DNA of 64,000 nucleotides from Paenibacillus sp. JZ16 (GTDB lineage: Bacteria > Bacillota > Bacilli > Paenibacillales > Paenibacillaceae). A program made the translations under genes and the position numbers. Location: contig NZ_CP017659.1 in NCBI RefSeq assembly GCF_015326965.1, forward strand, positions 6,771,001-6,835,000, written 5' to 3'. The notes beneath the pieces are model-generated. The model had not been told where the DNA came from. It made no database searches and saw nothing but the letters and a program-made list of their open reading frames with translations. Below, piece after piece: positions 9,000 to 17,793 of this stretch (position 1 is its first letter; every line of letters starts with the position of its first letter).

Positions 9000-9932
9000 C
9001 TAAAGCTCGGAGTCGTAACGGCCTTCTGAAAACTGGGAACGCCGGAAGCGGGCCGGGGTTACGCCGAGCTTGGACGTAAACACCCGGGTGAAGTAGTGCA
9101 CGGACTCAAATCCGCAGGAGACGGCAATTTCTTTGATCTGCCGGTCTGTATTCAGAAGCAGGTGTTTCGCTTGCTGCACGCGCTGCTCCTGCACATAATG
9201 AACAAAGGATTGATGTCCGTATTTACGGAACAGCCGGGTTAAATGACGGGTCGTAACGTGAAGATGGCCAGCCACCCGCTCCAGCGAGAGCGGCTCGCCC
9301 AGATTATCCTGGATAAACAATTCGGCCTGATGAAACATCGAAGCTCCTTCTTCGCGTGCTCCAGGATCGGAAGGTTCTTGGTAGAAACCGGGACCGTGGG
9401 CAGCCAGAATCGATAATATGAGTGAAGCTGCCAAGCTGTTCAGCATATGCGGCGGGTGCTGCTTACCGCCAGAGCCCGACTGAAACATTGATAGCAGCGA
9501 AAGCCACAAGAGTCCGGACGCTTGCCCGGCATCTTCCTGAAGCACCGGAATGCCTTGGATGGCTAACCTTCGGAAAGCAGCCGTATGGAGATCGCTGTTT
9601 GCTGATTCATCCAGTTCAAAGGCAACATAACATAAGGCCAAGCCCTCCCTGCTCTTAATTTGGTGCTGGATGCCCGGCCTTGAGAGAAACAGGGTGCCTG
9701 GATGAAGATGGAACTCTGTCTCGTTTTCGATATACGAGCCGCAGCCTGTCAACACGTAACAAGCTTCAAAAAAAGAATGCTTATGCTCCGTATTGTCGTA
9801 GTGGCGCGGCATAAATCCCCAGTAGTGGATCCGGACGCTCAGTTCCTGCTGTTCAATGGAGTTCAGGGTTCGGTTTAATATGGAATTGGCCCGTTTGAAT
9901 AACGGGATGAAAGTTTCGTCATCGATTTGCAT
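9000..9932 (-). CDS. AraC-family transcriptional regulator
   Basis: About 310 residues: an N-terminal cupin-like sensing domain (HKHSFFEACYVLTGCGSYI, FHLHPGTLFLSRPGIQHQI) and a C-terminal pair of AraC helix-turn-helices (LSLERVAGHLHVTTRHLTRL and IKEIAVSCGFESVHYFTRVF). It lies just upstream of the mannoside operon on the same strand, so it is the obvious candidate regulator, probably responding to a sugar. The ATG at 9932 is preferred because AAGGAG lies 11 bases upstream; an in-frame GTG at 10007 would add 25 residues but has a poor ribosome site. No operator could be identified by eye in the 123 bases before the operon. Confidence 0.85.
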   Translation of the reverse strand: MQIDDETFIPLFKRANSILNRTLNSIEQQELSVRIHYWGFMPRHYDNTEHKHSFFEACYVLTGCGSYIENETEFHLHPGTLFLSRPGIQHQIKSREGLALCYVAFELDESANSDLHTAAFRRLAIQGIPVLQEDAGQASGLLWLSLLSMFQSGSGGKQHPPHMLNSLAASLILSILAAHGPGFYQEPSDPGAREEGASMFHQAELFIQDNLGEPLSLERVAGHLHVTTRHLTRLFRKYGHQSFVHYVQEQRVQQAKHLLLNTDRQIKEIAVSCGFESVHYFTRVFTSKLGVTPARFRRSQFSEGRYDSEL

Positions 9933-10138
9933 GGGAGAGGGTGCTCCTTCTCGGAATTGGCATATATCTCTGCCAAGAATATAGGACAAAATGGGACTTC
10001 TAGTCACTCTCTATTTTATATCACAGATAGGTTTTATTGAAAAAATGGGTAAGTGATGTCATGCATAGACAGCTACACAAGTTCTTCATAAGTAGCTGCT
10101 ATGCTATGAACATTCAATATAAGAGAGGAGTTCATCAT

Positions 10139-10729
10139 ATGTCAGCTAAGAAACGATGGAAGCCGCTTATTCTGGTTGCGTTGGCATCCCTCATCCTCAT
10201 ACTGGGTGCCTGCGGTAATACGAAGAGTGCAAACCCCGATAACAACGAAAACACGGAAGCCACCGGGAACATGGATGGCATGGATCATGGCAGCATGAAC
10301 CATTCCGGCTCGGGCGAGATCCCGGAAGGGTTGAAGGCGGCAGAGAATCCGACCTATGCGGCCGAGACCCAAGCGATCATTGAATCCGATCACATGCCCG
10401 GAATGAAGGGGGCAAAGGCAACGATTGTCGGGGCGTACGATACGACGGTGTACACGATATCGTATACGCCGACGAGCGGCGGACCCGAAGAGAAGGATCA
10501 TAAATGGGTGATTCATGAGGAGCTGAAGGATGCCGGGAAGGAGCCCTTGGAACCCGGAACGGAAGCTGTCGTGAATGCGGATCATATGGAGGGCATGAAG
10601 GGAGCCACTGCCGTTATCGATTCCGCCGAACAAACGACGGTCTATATGGTGGACTTCACGACGACAACCGGCGAAGAAGTCAAGAATCATAAGTGGGTGA
10701 CGGAAAGCGAGCTGGCCCCCGTACAATAG
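10139..10729 (+). CDS. ydhK: YdhK-like (DUF1541) lipoprotein
   Basis: About 196 residues. An N-terminal lipoprotein signal ends in the lipobox LILGAC, followed by a low-complexity linker with a Met/His-rich patch (MDGMDHGSMNHSG) and two copies of a ~60-residue repeat, each with DHMxGMKGAxAxI and a closing HKWV. This matches the YdhK/DUF1541 family of surface lipoproteins, often associated with metal resistance; the Met/His patch could bind copper or silver ions, which is inference. The ATG at 10139 has GAGAGGAG 8 bases upstream. It stands alone and ends at a strong bidirectional terminator. Confidence 0.8.
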   Translation: MSAKKRWKPLILVALASLILILGACGNTKSANPDNNENTEATGNMDGMDHGSMNHSGSGEIPEGLKAAENPTYAAETQAIIESDHMPGMKGAKATIVGAYDTTVYTISYTPTSGGPEEKDHKWVIHEELKDAGKEPLEPGTEAVVNADHMEGMKGATAVIDSAEQTTVYMVDFTTTTGEEVKNHKWVTESELAPVQ

Positions 10730-10748
10730 AAGTTTTATGAAAAAAAGA

Positions 10749-10788
10749 AAACAATCGTTCTCTATATCATGAGAGCGATTGTTTTTTT
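10749..10788 (+). terminator. Bidirectional terminator between ydhK and the epimerase gene
   Basis: The stem AAACAATCGTTCTC (10749-10762) pairs with GAGAGCGATTGTTT (10771-10784) with one wobble pair. An A-run on the left and a T-run on the right let it stop both converging genes. Confidence 0.9.
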
Positions 10789-10807
10789 ATGCATATGGCC
10801 GTACGGC

Positions 10808-11707
10808 TCAGTTTTCTTTGATCTGCTTCAGAGCGTCCGTCACTTCCGGATATCGAAACTGGAAGCCGTGTCGCAGTGCCTTGGCCGGAAGGATACGCTG
10901 GCCCTTTAGCAGAATGAGCGACATTTCGCCCAGGATGGCTTGGAGCATGAAAGCAGGCAGGGGGAGCCAATGCGGACGGTGATAGACCTTGGCGATGCTC
11001 CTGCCGAGTTCATCATTCGTGACCGCATGCGGGGAAGCCGCATTCACGGCTCCGGATATGGCCTCGTGCCGGATGCAATAATCGATCAAATCCACGATAT
11101 CGTCGATATGTATCCAGGAGAGCCATTGCTTGCCGCTGCCGATCTTACCGCCAACGCCTAGTTTGTAGGGCAGCAGCATTTTGGGAAGGGCTCCGCCTTT
11201 ACCGCCCAGAACAACGCTGATGCGCAGCTTAATTAACCGGTCAACCGGGATGCGGTCGGCCGCTTGCTCCCATTCCTGCACAACCTCGGACGGGAAATCC
11301 ATAATCGTGGCTGGGCTTTCCTCATCAAAGGTTTCAAACTCGGATGTGCCGTAAATGGCCATCGCCGAAGCTTGAATGACCACCGGAGGTTTAAACGCCA
11401 GGCGGTCCATTAGCTCGGCTACGGAGGAGACGGTTCGTTGTCTAGACTGAAGGATTCTCTGCTTGCCTTCCTGCGTCCAGCGCTGACTCAGGGAAGAGCC
11501 TGCAAGGTTAACGAGGGCATCCAGACCCTCAAACCGCTCGGGATGGGACTTCATCTCATCCCAGGTCAGATAGGATATAGGCCTGCTGGGTTGGGGATTG
11601 TCCGGTTTCGATCTTGTGACGATGATCATGTCATGCCCGCCCTGCTGCCAACGCGTGCACAATGCCTCTCCAATGAAACCGGTGCCTCCGCAAATGGCTA
11701 TTCTCAT
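10808..11707 (-). CDS. TIGR01777-family NAD(P)-dependent epimerase (YfhF/SDR39U1-like)
   Basis: About 299 residues. The dinucleotide motif GGTGFIG at the N-terminus, NLAGSSLSQRWT, the MAIYGTSEFE region and a C-terminal segment (LPLPAFMLQAILGEMSLILLKGQRI) are characteristic of the TIGR01777 branch of atypical short-chain dehydrogenases, which includes B. subtilis YfhF and eukaryotic SDR39U1. The substrate is unknown for the family. The ATG at 11707 is supported by AGGAGG 7 bases upstream. It converges with ydhK at the shared terminator. Confidence 0.85.
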   Translation of the reverse strand: MRIAICGGTGFIGEALCTRWQQGGHDMIIVTRSKPDNPQPSRPISYLTWDEMKSHPERFEGLDALVNLAGSSLSQRWTQEGKQRILQSRQRTVSSVAELMDRLAFKPPVVIQASAMAIYGTSEFETFDEESPATIMDFPSEVVQEWEQAADRIPVDRLIKLRISVVLGGKGGALPKMLLPYKLGVGGKIGSGKQWLSWIHIDDIVDLIDYCIRHEAISGAVNAASPHAVTNDELGRSIAKVYHRPHWLPLPAFMLQAILGEMSLILLKGQRILPAKALRHGFQFRYPEVTDALKQIKEN

Positions 11708-11830
11708 GGTCGAACCTCCTTGCAAAAGTTATCATCAACCCTGACAAAACAAGGCTAAGAATCGTTGCCCCTCATCGATTGAAATGAGCGGAGAAGGATA
11801 CTGGGATGCGTTTCTTACCTGATGCTAAAT

Positions 11831-11874
11831 CCAGTATTATACAATCCATTATACTGGAAATGCGGTATGATACC
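11831..11874. promoter_or_regulatory. Two dyads upstream of the ACR3/BASS-type transporter
   Basis: CCAGTAT (11831-11837) and ATACTGG (11851-11857) form an inverted repeat with a 13-nt spacer, and GGTATgATACC (11864-11874) is a perfect 11-bp palindrome. They lie 55-98 bases before the transporter start, a plausible place for a repressor operator. No regulator gene is adjacent. Confidence 0.35.
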
Positions 11875-11928
11875 ATTAGATGATATTTCTTTAGTTTGTT
11901 CATAATTCGAATCGGTAAGGAGTGCGGG

Positions 11929-12894
11929 ATGGGACTTATAGAGAAATTTCAAACCTTGATCATTATGGGCGCGGTGGCGATTGGGCTGGCAGTGGGACAG
12001 CTGCCGTTCGCCGCAGAGTATGCGGAATACACGATCGTTCCTTTTTTGCTGCTGATGTTATATGGATTGTTTCTGACGATACCGCTGCGGCAGCTGCGAA
12101 AGGCGTTTAAGAACATCAGGTTTCTGGGAGCGAGCACGCTCATTAATTTTATATGGACACCGCTGCTAGCCTGGGGACTCGGTGCTGTCTTTCTGTCGGA
12201 CCACCCGGCGCTTTGGATCGGATTCATCATGCTGATGGTGACCCCCTGTACAGACTGGTATTTGGTCTTTACCTCGATTGCCAAGGGAAACGTACCCTCG
12301 GGTGCTTCGGTGCTTCCTATAAACCTGATCCTACAGGTGCTGCTGCTTCCGCTGTATTTGCTCTTGTTCTCCGGCACGATCGAAACGATTTCGATGGCAG
12401 CGCTGATCGAAAGCGTGCTGCTTGTGCTCGTCGTTCCGTTCACGCTTGCGCATCTCACCCGTTTCATTCTGAGAACCAGGAAAGAGGTGCTTGAGCACAA
12501 GGTGATGCCGTTCTTCGGCAGGGCCCAGATTGTCTTTCTGAGTCTCGCCATTGTTGCGATGTTTGCGTCTCAAGGGTCATACTTATTGAATAATATGGAC
12601 ATGGTATATATCCTCATTGTTCCGATCCTGATTTATTTCACGATGAATTATATGCTGGGCAGTGCGGTGGGCAGCATGCTGCGTTTCACCTATGAGGATT
12701 CGGTCAGCCTCCATTTAACGATCATTGCCCGGAATTCCCCGGTAGCCCTCGCGATCGCCGTGACGGCCTTTCCGGACCAGCCGGTGATTGCCCTTGCCTT
12801 GGTCATCGGACCGCTAATCGAACTGCCTGTGCTTGCCGTTGTATCCCAGCTGCTGTTAGTAACAAGAAGAATGAAACAGAAGTCGGTTACCTGA
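11929..12894 (+). CDS. ACR3/BASS-family transporter (arsenic resistance protein-like)
   Basis: About 321 residues with roughly ten hydrophobic helices in the bile acid:sodium symporter/ACR3 fold. The segment MVTPCTDWYLVF carries a Cys in the position expected for the ACR3 arsenite carrier, and a later helix contains ARNSPVALAIAV, the conserved discontinuous region of the superfamily. It is probably an arsenite or anion efflux carrier, but no arsC or arsR gene is nearby, so the substrate is open. The ATG at 11929 has AAGGAG 6 bases upstream. Confidence 0.75.
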   Translation: MGLIEKFQTLIIMGAVAIGLAVGQLPFAAEYAEYTIVPFLLLMLYGLFLTIPLRQLRKAFKNIRFLGASTLINFIWTPLLAWGLGAVFLSDHPALWIGFIMLMVTPCTDWYLVFTSIAKGNVPSGASVLPINLILQVLLLPLYLLLFSGTIETISMAALIESVLLVLVVPFTLAHLTRFILRTRKEVLEHKVMPFFGRAQIVFLSLAIVAMFASQGSYLLNNMDMVYILIVPILIYFTMNYMLGSAVGSMLRFTYEDSVSLHLTIIARNSPVALAIAVTAFPDQPVIALALVIGPLIELPVLAVVSQLLLVTRRMKQKSVT

Positions 12895-12982
12895 CGGTGC
12901 TCAGAGCCGCACGATCAAAGTTGCGCGGCGGCTCGCAGTGTCAGGATAAGCTGCAGGGCTTGGAATAAAGAAGAACCGGAAA

Positions 12983-13035
12983 AACAGTTTGTTGCACCCT
13001 CATGCTGGAGTCAGGGGTGAACAAACTGTTTTTTT
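12983..13035 (+). terminator. Bidirectional terminator between the transporter and rocD
   Basis: The stem AACAGTTTGTT-G-CACCC (12983-12999) pairs with GGGTGAACAAACTGTT (13015-13030) apart from one bulged G. It is flanked by A-runs on the left and T-runs on the right, so it serves both converging genes. Confidence 0.9.
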
Positions 13036-13061
13036 GTGCACATGCCATCGGTATCGATTCC

Positions 13062-14252
13062 TCATGCAAACGCCTGCCTTACGATCTCGACGGCCTGGTC
13101 CAGTTCCGCTTTGGTGATGATGAGCGGAGGGGCGAAGCGGATAATGGATTCATGGGTTTCTTTGCAGAGCAAGCCGAGATCCTTTAATTTCTCGCAGTAG
13201 GTTCTGGCTGGGACGTTAAGCTCCATGCCGATAAATAGGCCTCTGCCGCGCACTTCCTTGATATCGGGGTGCCGGATGGTTCGAAGCTGCTGAAGAAAAT
13301 ATTCGCCGAGCTCCTTGGAGTTGCCTTCCAGCCCTTCCTCCAGGAATACATCCATGGAGGCAACGGCCACCGCGCAGCCGAGGGGATTCCCGCCGAAGGT
13401 AGAGCCGTGAGACCCCGGCTCGAATACACCGAGGATATCGGCGTCCGCCGCCACGGCAGAGACGGGGAAGACGCCGCCGCCAAGCGCTTTTCCGAGGATG
13501 TACATATCCGGCACGACATCCTCCCAGTCGCAGGCAAACCGTTTCCCCGTCCTGCCGAAGCCGGTCTGGATTTCGTCCGCGAGCAGAAGGATACGATGCT
13601 GCTTGCACAGCTCCATTGCGCCGCTCAGGTATCCGTCAGGAGGGATGACAATACCGGATTCTCCCTGGATCGGCTCTACAAGAAAGGCGGCCGTATTCGG
13701 TGAAATCGTCTGCTTGAGCGCTTCCAGGTCGCCATAGGGGATGACTTTGAAGCCCGGCGTGAACGGGCCGAAGCCTTCCCGATATTCGTTGGAGGAGGAG
13801 AAGGAGGTGATGGTGATCGTGCGTCCGTGGAAATTGCCTTCGCAGACGATAATTTCGGCCTGATTGGCCGGTAAACCTTTCTTCCGGTAAGCATAGCGGC
13901 GTGCTGCCTTGAGCGCCGTTTCAACAGCCTCGGCTCCCGTATTCATGGGAAGGATCATATCTTTGCGGGTGATAGCAGACAGCTTCTCGTAAAACTCGCC
14001 CAATTGGTCATGATGGAATGCGCGCGAGGTCAGAGTCACCTTATCTGCTTGTTCCTTTAAAGCCCCGATAATACGGGGGTGACAATGTCCTGCGTTCAGC
14101 GCCGAGTAGGCGCTTAACATGTCGATATACCGCTTGCCGTCCGAATCCGTCACATGGATGCCTGCCGCTTCGGCAATGACGATGGGGAGGGGATGGTAGT
14201 TTCTCGCACCGTACTTTTCGGCTTTCTCGATATGCGGGTTTGAAGGGTCCAT
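13062..14252 (-). CDS. rocD: Ornithine aminotransferase
   Basis: A 396-residue class III PLP aminotransferase. It transfers the delta-amino group of ornithine to 2-oxoglutarate, giving glutamate semialdehyde in arginine catabolism. The PLP-binding Lys255 is in [37 protein letters not shown] and [13 protein letters not shown] are the standard family motifs, and the length fits RocD. AAGGAGG lies 7 bases before the ATG. It follows an arginase gene on the same strand with a 95-base gap containing a weak AAAGGCCTTT hairpin with T-run, so the two are probably an arginine utilisation unit. Confidence 0.93.
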   Translation of the reverse strand: MDPSNPHIEKAEKYGARNYHPLPIVIAEAAGIHVTDSDGKRYIDMLSAYSALNAGHCHPRIIGALKEQADKVTLTSRAFHHDQLGEFYEKLSAITRKDMILPMNTGAEAVETALKAARRYAYRKKGLPANQAEIIVCEGNFHGRTITITSFSSSNEYREGFGPFTPGFKVIPYGDLEALKQTISPNTAAFLVEPIQGESGIVIPPDGYLSGAMELCKQHRILLLADEIQTGFGRTGKRFACDWEDVVPDMYILGKALGGGVFPVSAVAADADILGVFEPGSHGSTFGGNPLGCAVAVASMDVFLEEGLEGNSKELGEYFLQQLRTIRHPDIKEVRGRGLFIGMELNVPARTYCEKLKDLGLLCKETHESIIRFAPPLIITKAELDQAVEIVRQAFA

Positions 14253-14347
14253 AGCGTTACCTCCTTGGGAGTCTAAAGAAACCTAAACGGCAATGGCACT
14301 GTATACCGCGCAAAAAAAGGCCTTTCTTCATCAAGCATGAGGACGCA

Positions 14348-15256
14348 TCACAAGATGCTCTCGCCAAGCATGGAGCCGATTAAGCCGACAAGCAGCCGGG
14401 ACGTTGTCTGTCCGCGGTCCAGCAGCGGGTTGTTCTCCACGAATTCGGCCGAGGTCAGAATGCCGGATTCCGACAGCATCTCCATGGCCAGATGCGCTTC
14501 CCGGTAACTGAGTCCGCCTTGAACCGGCGTTCCCGTTCCGGGCGCGATTTTCGGATCGACACTATCGATATCGAAGGAGAGGTGTACGCCATCCGTGCCC
14601 GTTGACGCGATGCGGATGGCTTCCTTCATGACGTTGAACATGCCCAGGCGGTCGATATCCTGCATCGTGAAGCAGGAAATGCCTTCCCGGCGGATGAAAT
14701 CCCGTTCGCCTTGGTCGAGGGAGCGCGCGCCAATGAGCACCACATGTTCGGGCTTGATCGTTGATTTTGCGCCGCCGATCGATGTTAGCCGCGCATCGCC
14801 TCTTCCCAAGCTGACAGCCAGCGACATGCCGTGGATATTGCCGCTTGGGGTCGTATCGGGTGTGTTGAGATCGGAGTGGGCATCGATCCAGATGACGCCC
14901 AGGCTTCGGTAGTGCCGGGTAAGCCCGGCAAGCGTGCCAATTGCAATGCTATGGTCACCGCCAAGGACTAGCGGGAAGACACCCGATTCTGCCAGGGCAG
15001 AAACATGAGCGGCGAGCTGCTCGTTAATCGTTAGGACTTCTTTCAGATGTTTTAATTGAGGATGGTGCGTTCCACCCTTATGTTCGGGGAGTCCAGCAAG
15101 CTCATCAACCTGATAGGATATTCCGAGTGCGTCAAGCTTGCGCTTCAGGCCGGCTCCGAAAATCGCGTCTGGTCCCTGGCTTGCGCCGCGGCGGGTAGCA
15201 CCCCGGTCAAACGGCACCGGGACGATGGTTACGGTGGACGGAAGATTGTTCATCAT
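14348..15256 (-). CDS. rocF: Arginase
   Basis: About 302 residues. The binuclear manganese ligands are all visible: GGDHS (His102), DAHSDLN (Asp125, His127, Asp129) and SFDIDSVDP with the two Asp ligands; the SAEFVENNP motif also fits. It hydrolyses arginine to ornithine and urea, feeding the ornithine aminotransferase encoded next. Two tandem ATGs at 15256 and 15253 follow GGAGGTGA; the first is annotated although the second has the better spacing. The frame is open further upstream but has no ribosome site there. Confidence 0.93.
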   Translation of the reverse strand: MMNNLPSTVTIVPVPFDRGATRRGASQGPDAIFGAGLKRKLDALGISYQVDELAGLPEHKGGTHHPQLKHLKEVLTINEQLAAHVSALAESGVFPLVLGGDHSIAIGTLAGLTRHYRSLGVIWIDAHSDLNTPDTTPSGNIHGMSLAVSLGRGDARLTSIGGAKSTIKPEHVVLIGARSLDQGERDFIRREGISCFTMQDIDRLGMFNVMKEAIRIASTGTDGVHLSFDIDSVDPKIAPGTGTPVQGGLSYREAHLAMEMLSESGILTSAEFVENNPLLDRGQTTSRLLVGLIGSMLGESIL

Positions 15257-15353
15257 AGGCTCACCTCCACTTTGTATCAGTGTATTCAGGAGCCGGCTGC
15301 GTGACTTGGGCAAACCCCTATACAAGCTGATCAATATGGAAGGTTTTGGATCT

Positions 15354-15423
15354 AAAAAAACACCCTTAATGCATGATTCATGGATTGTCCGCAGAGGGCC
15401 CCATGATTCAGCATGAAGGGTGT
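15354..15423 (-). terminator. Long terminator after the ugpB-like gene
   Basis: Read on the minus strand, ACACCCTTCATGC... pairs over more than 20 bases, with small bulges, with ...GCATTAAGGGTGT. A run of seven T follows (complement of 15354-15360). It separates the sugar importer from the arginase gene. Confidence 0.85.
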
Positions 15424-15480
15424 GGAATAGGTGCAATTCGATTTATGATTCAGCGCATGCTTACGCGGCATGCGCGACGT

Positions 15481-16842
15481 TTATTTTACCGTCTTATTAT
15501 AAGTCTCGATCTTGGAGCTAATTTCCTGAGCGGCTTTGTCCAGTGCTTCCTGCGCCGTTTTTTGACCATTCAGCACTTCCTCGATGGCCGTTTCCGTCAG
15601 CTGGCGGGCTTCAGGGAATACGCCCATGACAGCCCCCTGCGTTGCGAGATTGGCCGTCGTTTGATGCAATTGATCAACGGCCGTCTGGAATTGCGGATAT
15701 TTCTCCAGGTTTTCTTTTACGAGGGTCTCTTCGTAAGCTTTGGTCGTGACCGGGAAGTAACCCGTGTTGACATGCCAGTAAGCTTGCGTTTGCGGCTCGG
15801 CCAAATACTTCATGAATTCCCAGGCGGCCTGCTGCTCTTCTTCCGATTTGTTGTTCATCAGCCACAGGCTTGCACCGCCGATGATAACGCCGCCTTCGCC
15901 GCCGTCAGCCGGTTTAGGGAGGAAAGCCGTACCGACTTCGAATTTGCCTTCCGCTGCGCTGACGATCCCGCGGAGGGAAGCCGTCGAGTCCAGCGTCATG
16001 GCGATTTGACCCGCTGCGAATGCTTTTTTGGTATCGTCCGTTTTACGTCCCAGGTTCAGCAGGACCTTATCGTCCAGCAATTGCTTCCACCATTCCAGCG
16101 TCTTCACGGCAGCGGCGTTGTTGACTTGCGAAGCGGTGGCCGGGGACGTGCGTCCGTTGCCGTTGTTCAGCAGTTCAACACCTTGGTTCGCGAGGAATTG
16201 CTCCATGAACCAGCCGTAGATCGCAAAGGATGCGCCGGTTTGGCCGTCTTTCGTTAGCGTCTTGGCCGCTTCCGCTACCTCTTCGTAGGTTTTTGGAGGA
16301 TTTTCCGGATCCAGTCCCGCCGCTTTAAAGGCATCTTTGTTGTAGTAAAGGATCGGGTTGGAGGAGTTAAATGGCATCGAGTACAATTTGTTGTCGAATG
16401 TATAATAATTTTTAATGTTCGGTTCCAAGGAGGAAATGTCGTATGCTTCAGCATCCATGAAGTCCTGAACCGGACGGATCGCCTTGGTATCCATCATGAA
16501 ACGACTGCCGATCTCGTACACCTGAATCATGGTCGGGCCGCTGTTCGATCCCAAGGAGGCCTTCAGCTTGTTCAAGCTTTCATCGTACGTTCCTTGAAAC
16601 ACGCCCTCAACCTGAATATCCTTGTGGGCGGCATTAAAATCGGAGATCAGCTTGTCCGCGACGGTCCCGAGCTCACCGCTCATGGAATGCCACCATACGA
16701 CCTTAACGGGCTCTTTGGCTGGCTCGCTGCCGGCGGCAACGGTCGTTTCTCCAGCAGCTGGCGTATTGCTGCAAGCGGCGCTGAGCAGCATGAAGCAGGA
16801 AAGCAGGAGCAGCGCGAAGGACCTTTTACCAAAACGTTTCAT
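15481..16842 (-). CDS. ugpB: UgpB-like ABC transporter substrate-binding lipoprotein
   Basis: A 453-residue extracellular solute-binding protein of family 1. The lipoprotein signal ends in LLSAAC. The mature start (VVWWHSMSGELGTVADKL), MIQVYEIGSRFMMDTKAIRP and NSSNPILYYNKDAFKAAGLD closely follow E. coli UgpB, the sn-glycerol-3-phosphate (and glycerophosphodiester) receptor, so that ligand is favoured. It is downstream of the two permease genes, which is the reverse of the E. coli order. No ATPase gene (ugpC) or phosphodiesterase (ugpQ) is present in the window. GGGAGAGA lies about 12 bases before the ATG. Confidence 0.8.
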   Translation of the reverse strand: MKRFGKRSFALLLLSCFMLLSAACSNTPAAGETTVAAGSEPAKEPVKVVWWHSMSGELGTVADKLISDFNAAHKDIQVEGVFQGTYDESLNKLKASLGSNSGPTMIQVYEIGSRFMMDTKAIRPVQDFMDAEAYDISSLEPNIKNYYTFDNKLYSMPFNSSNPILYYNKDAFKAAGLDPENPPKTYEEVAEAAKTLTKDGQTGASFAIYGWFMEQFLANQGVELLNNGNGRTSPATASQVNNAAAVKTLEWWKQLLDDKVLLNLGRKTDDTKKAFAAGQIAMTLDSTASLRGIVSAAEGKFEVGTAFLPKPADGGEGGVIIGGASLWLMNNKSEEEQQAAWEFMKYLAEPQTQAYWHVNTGYFPVTTKAYEETLVKENLEKYPQFQTAVDQLHQTTANLATQGAVMGVFPEARQLTETAIEEVLNGQKTAQEALDKAAQEISSKIETYNKTVK

Positions 16843-16968
16843 GATCGGTTAATCTCTCCCTTTTGAAAATATAGTATGGTTTTGATCTATCAGAAATTGC
16901 GCGGCCCGTTTCTTACCAGATAACCGGCACGCAAGGCTGATCCATTAAAGCCCTGGCATATGGGCCAG

Positions 16969-17793
16969 TTAGCCCTTCAACGCACCTGCCGTAATGCCGC
17001 GGACTAGCGGCTTCAAACCGAGTGCAAGCAGCAGCAGGGAAGGGAGCAGCAAGAGGAGCACGCCGGACAGTATCAGATTCCATGAGTTCATCTCTTCGAA
17101 CTGCAGCATCCCGATCCCGATCTGGACGGTTCGCATCTCGACGCGGTTTGTTGTCAGGAGCGGCCACAGGTACATGTTCCAATGGTTCAGGAACGAGTAT
17201 ACGCCCAGCGTGGCAATTCCGGGGATGGATAACGGCAGGACCATGCTCAGGAAAATGCGGACATGTCCGCAGCCGTCCACGCGGGCCGCTTCAAACAGCT
17301 CCTTTGGCAGCTGAAGGAAAGCTTGTCTGAGCAGGAAGGTTCCGAAGGCCGTTGCCAGGAATGGAATGATAAGCCCTTGGTAGGTATCCAGCCAGTTCAG
17401 GCTTTTGACCGTCAAATAGTTCGGAATCATGATCACTTCCCACGGAATCATCATCGTGGCGAGAAAGAGACTGAACAGCAGCGTTTTTCCCGGGAACCGC
17501 AGGAAGGCGAAGGCGTATGCCGCCAGACTTGCGGTCACGATCTGACCTGCCATGATGGCAATGGAGACGACAAGGCTGTTCCCGATAAAGGTAAGGACAG
17601 GGATCGTATCGACCACCTTGGCGAAATTGGACAGATTGATGGCTTCCGGAAGAAGAGGCGGCGGATAAACAGCCGATTCAGCCTCGCTCATCAGCGATGT
17701 TGACAAGGTGTACAGGAGCGGAAAGGCAATGACCAGCGAACAGAGAAGCAGCGCGATGTAGATGAAGCTTTTGGGCATGAGTCGCATGTTCAT
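16969..17793 (-). CDS. ugpE: UgpE-like ABC transporter permease
   Basis: A 274-residue carbohydrate-type ABC permease (MalG family) with six predicted helices. The cytoplasmic EAA loop, which docks the ATPase, reads ELFEAARVDGCGHVRIFLS. It ends with the family's short C-terminus (GLKPLVRGITAGALKG). Its ATG overlaps the TGA of the upstream permease gene (ATGA at 17790-17793), so both are translationally coupled. Together with the UgpA-like partner and the UgpB-like receptor it should form a glycerol-3-phosphate or related importer. Confidence 0.82.
   Translation of the reverse strand: MNMRLMPKSFIYIALLLCSLVIAFPLLYTLSTSLMSEAESAVYPPPLLPEAINLSNFAKVVDTIPVLTFIGNSLVVSIAIMAGQIVTASLAAYAFAFLRFPGKTLLFSLFLATMMIPWEVIMIPNYLTVKSLNWLDTYQGLIIPFLATAFGTFLLRQAFLQLPKELFEAARVDGCGHVRIFLSMVLPLSIPGIATLGVYSFLNHWNMYLWPLLTTNRVEMRTVQIGIGMLQFEEMNSWNLILSGVLLLLLPSLLLLALGLKPLVRGITAGALKG

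Noticed and set aside
15373..16257. 294-codon plus-strand frame across the ugpB-like gene
   Set aside because: It overlaps the minus-strand terminator and the coding part of the receptor; composition is that of an antisense frame.
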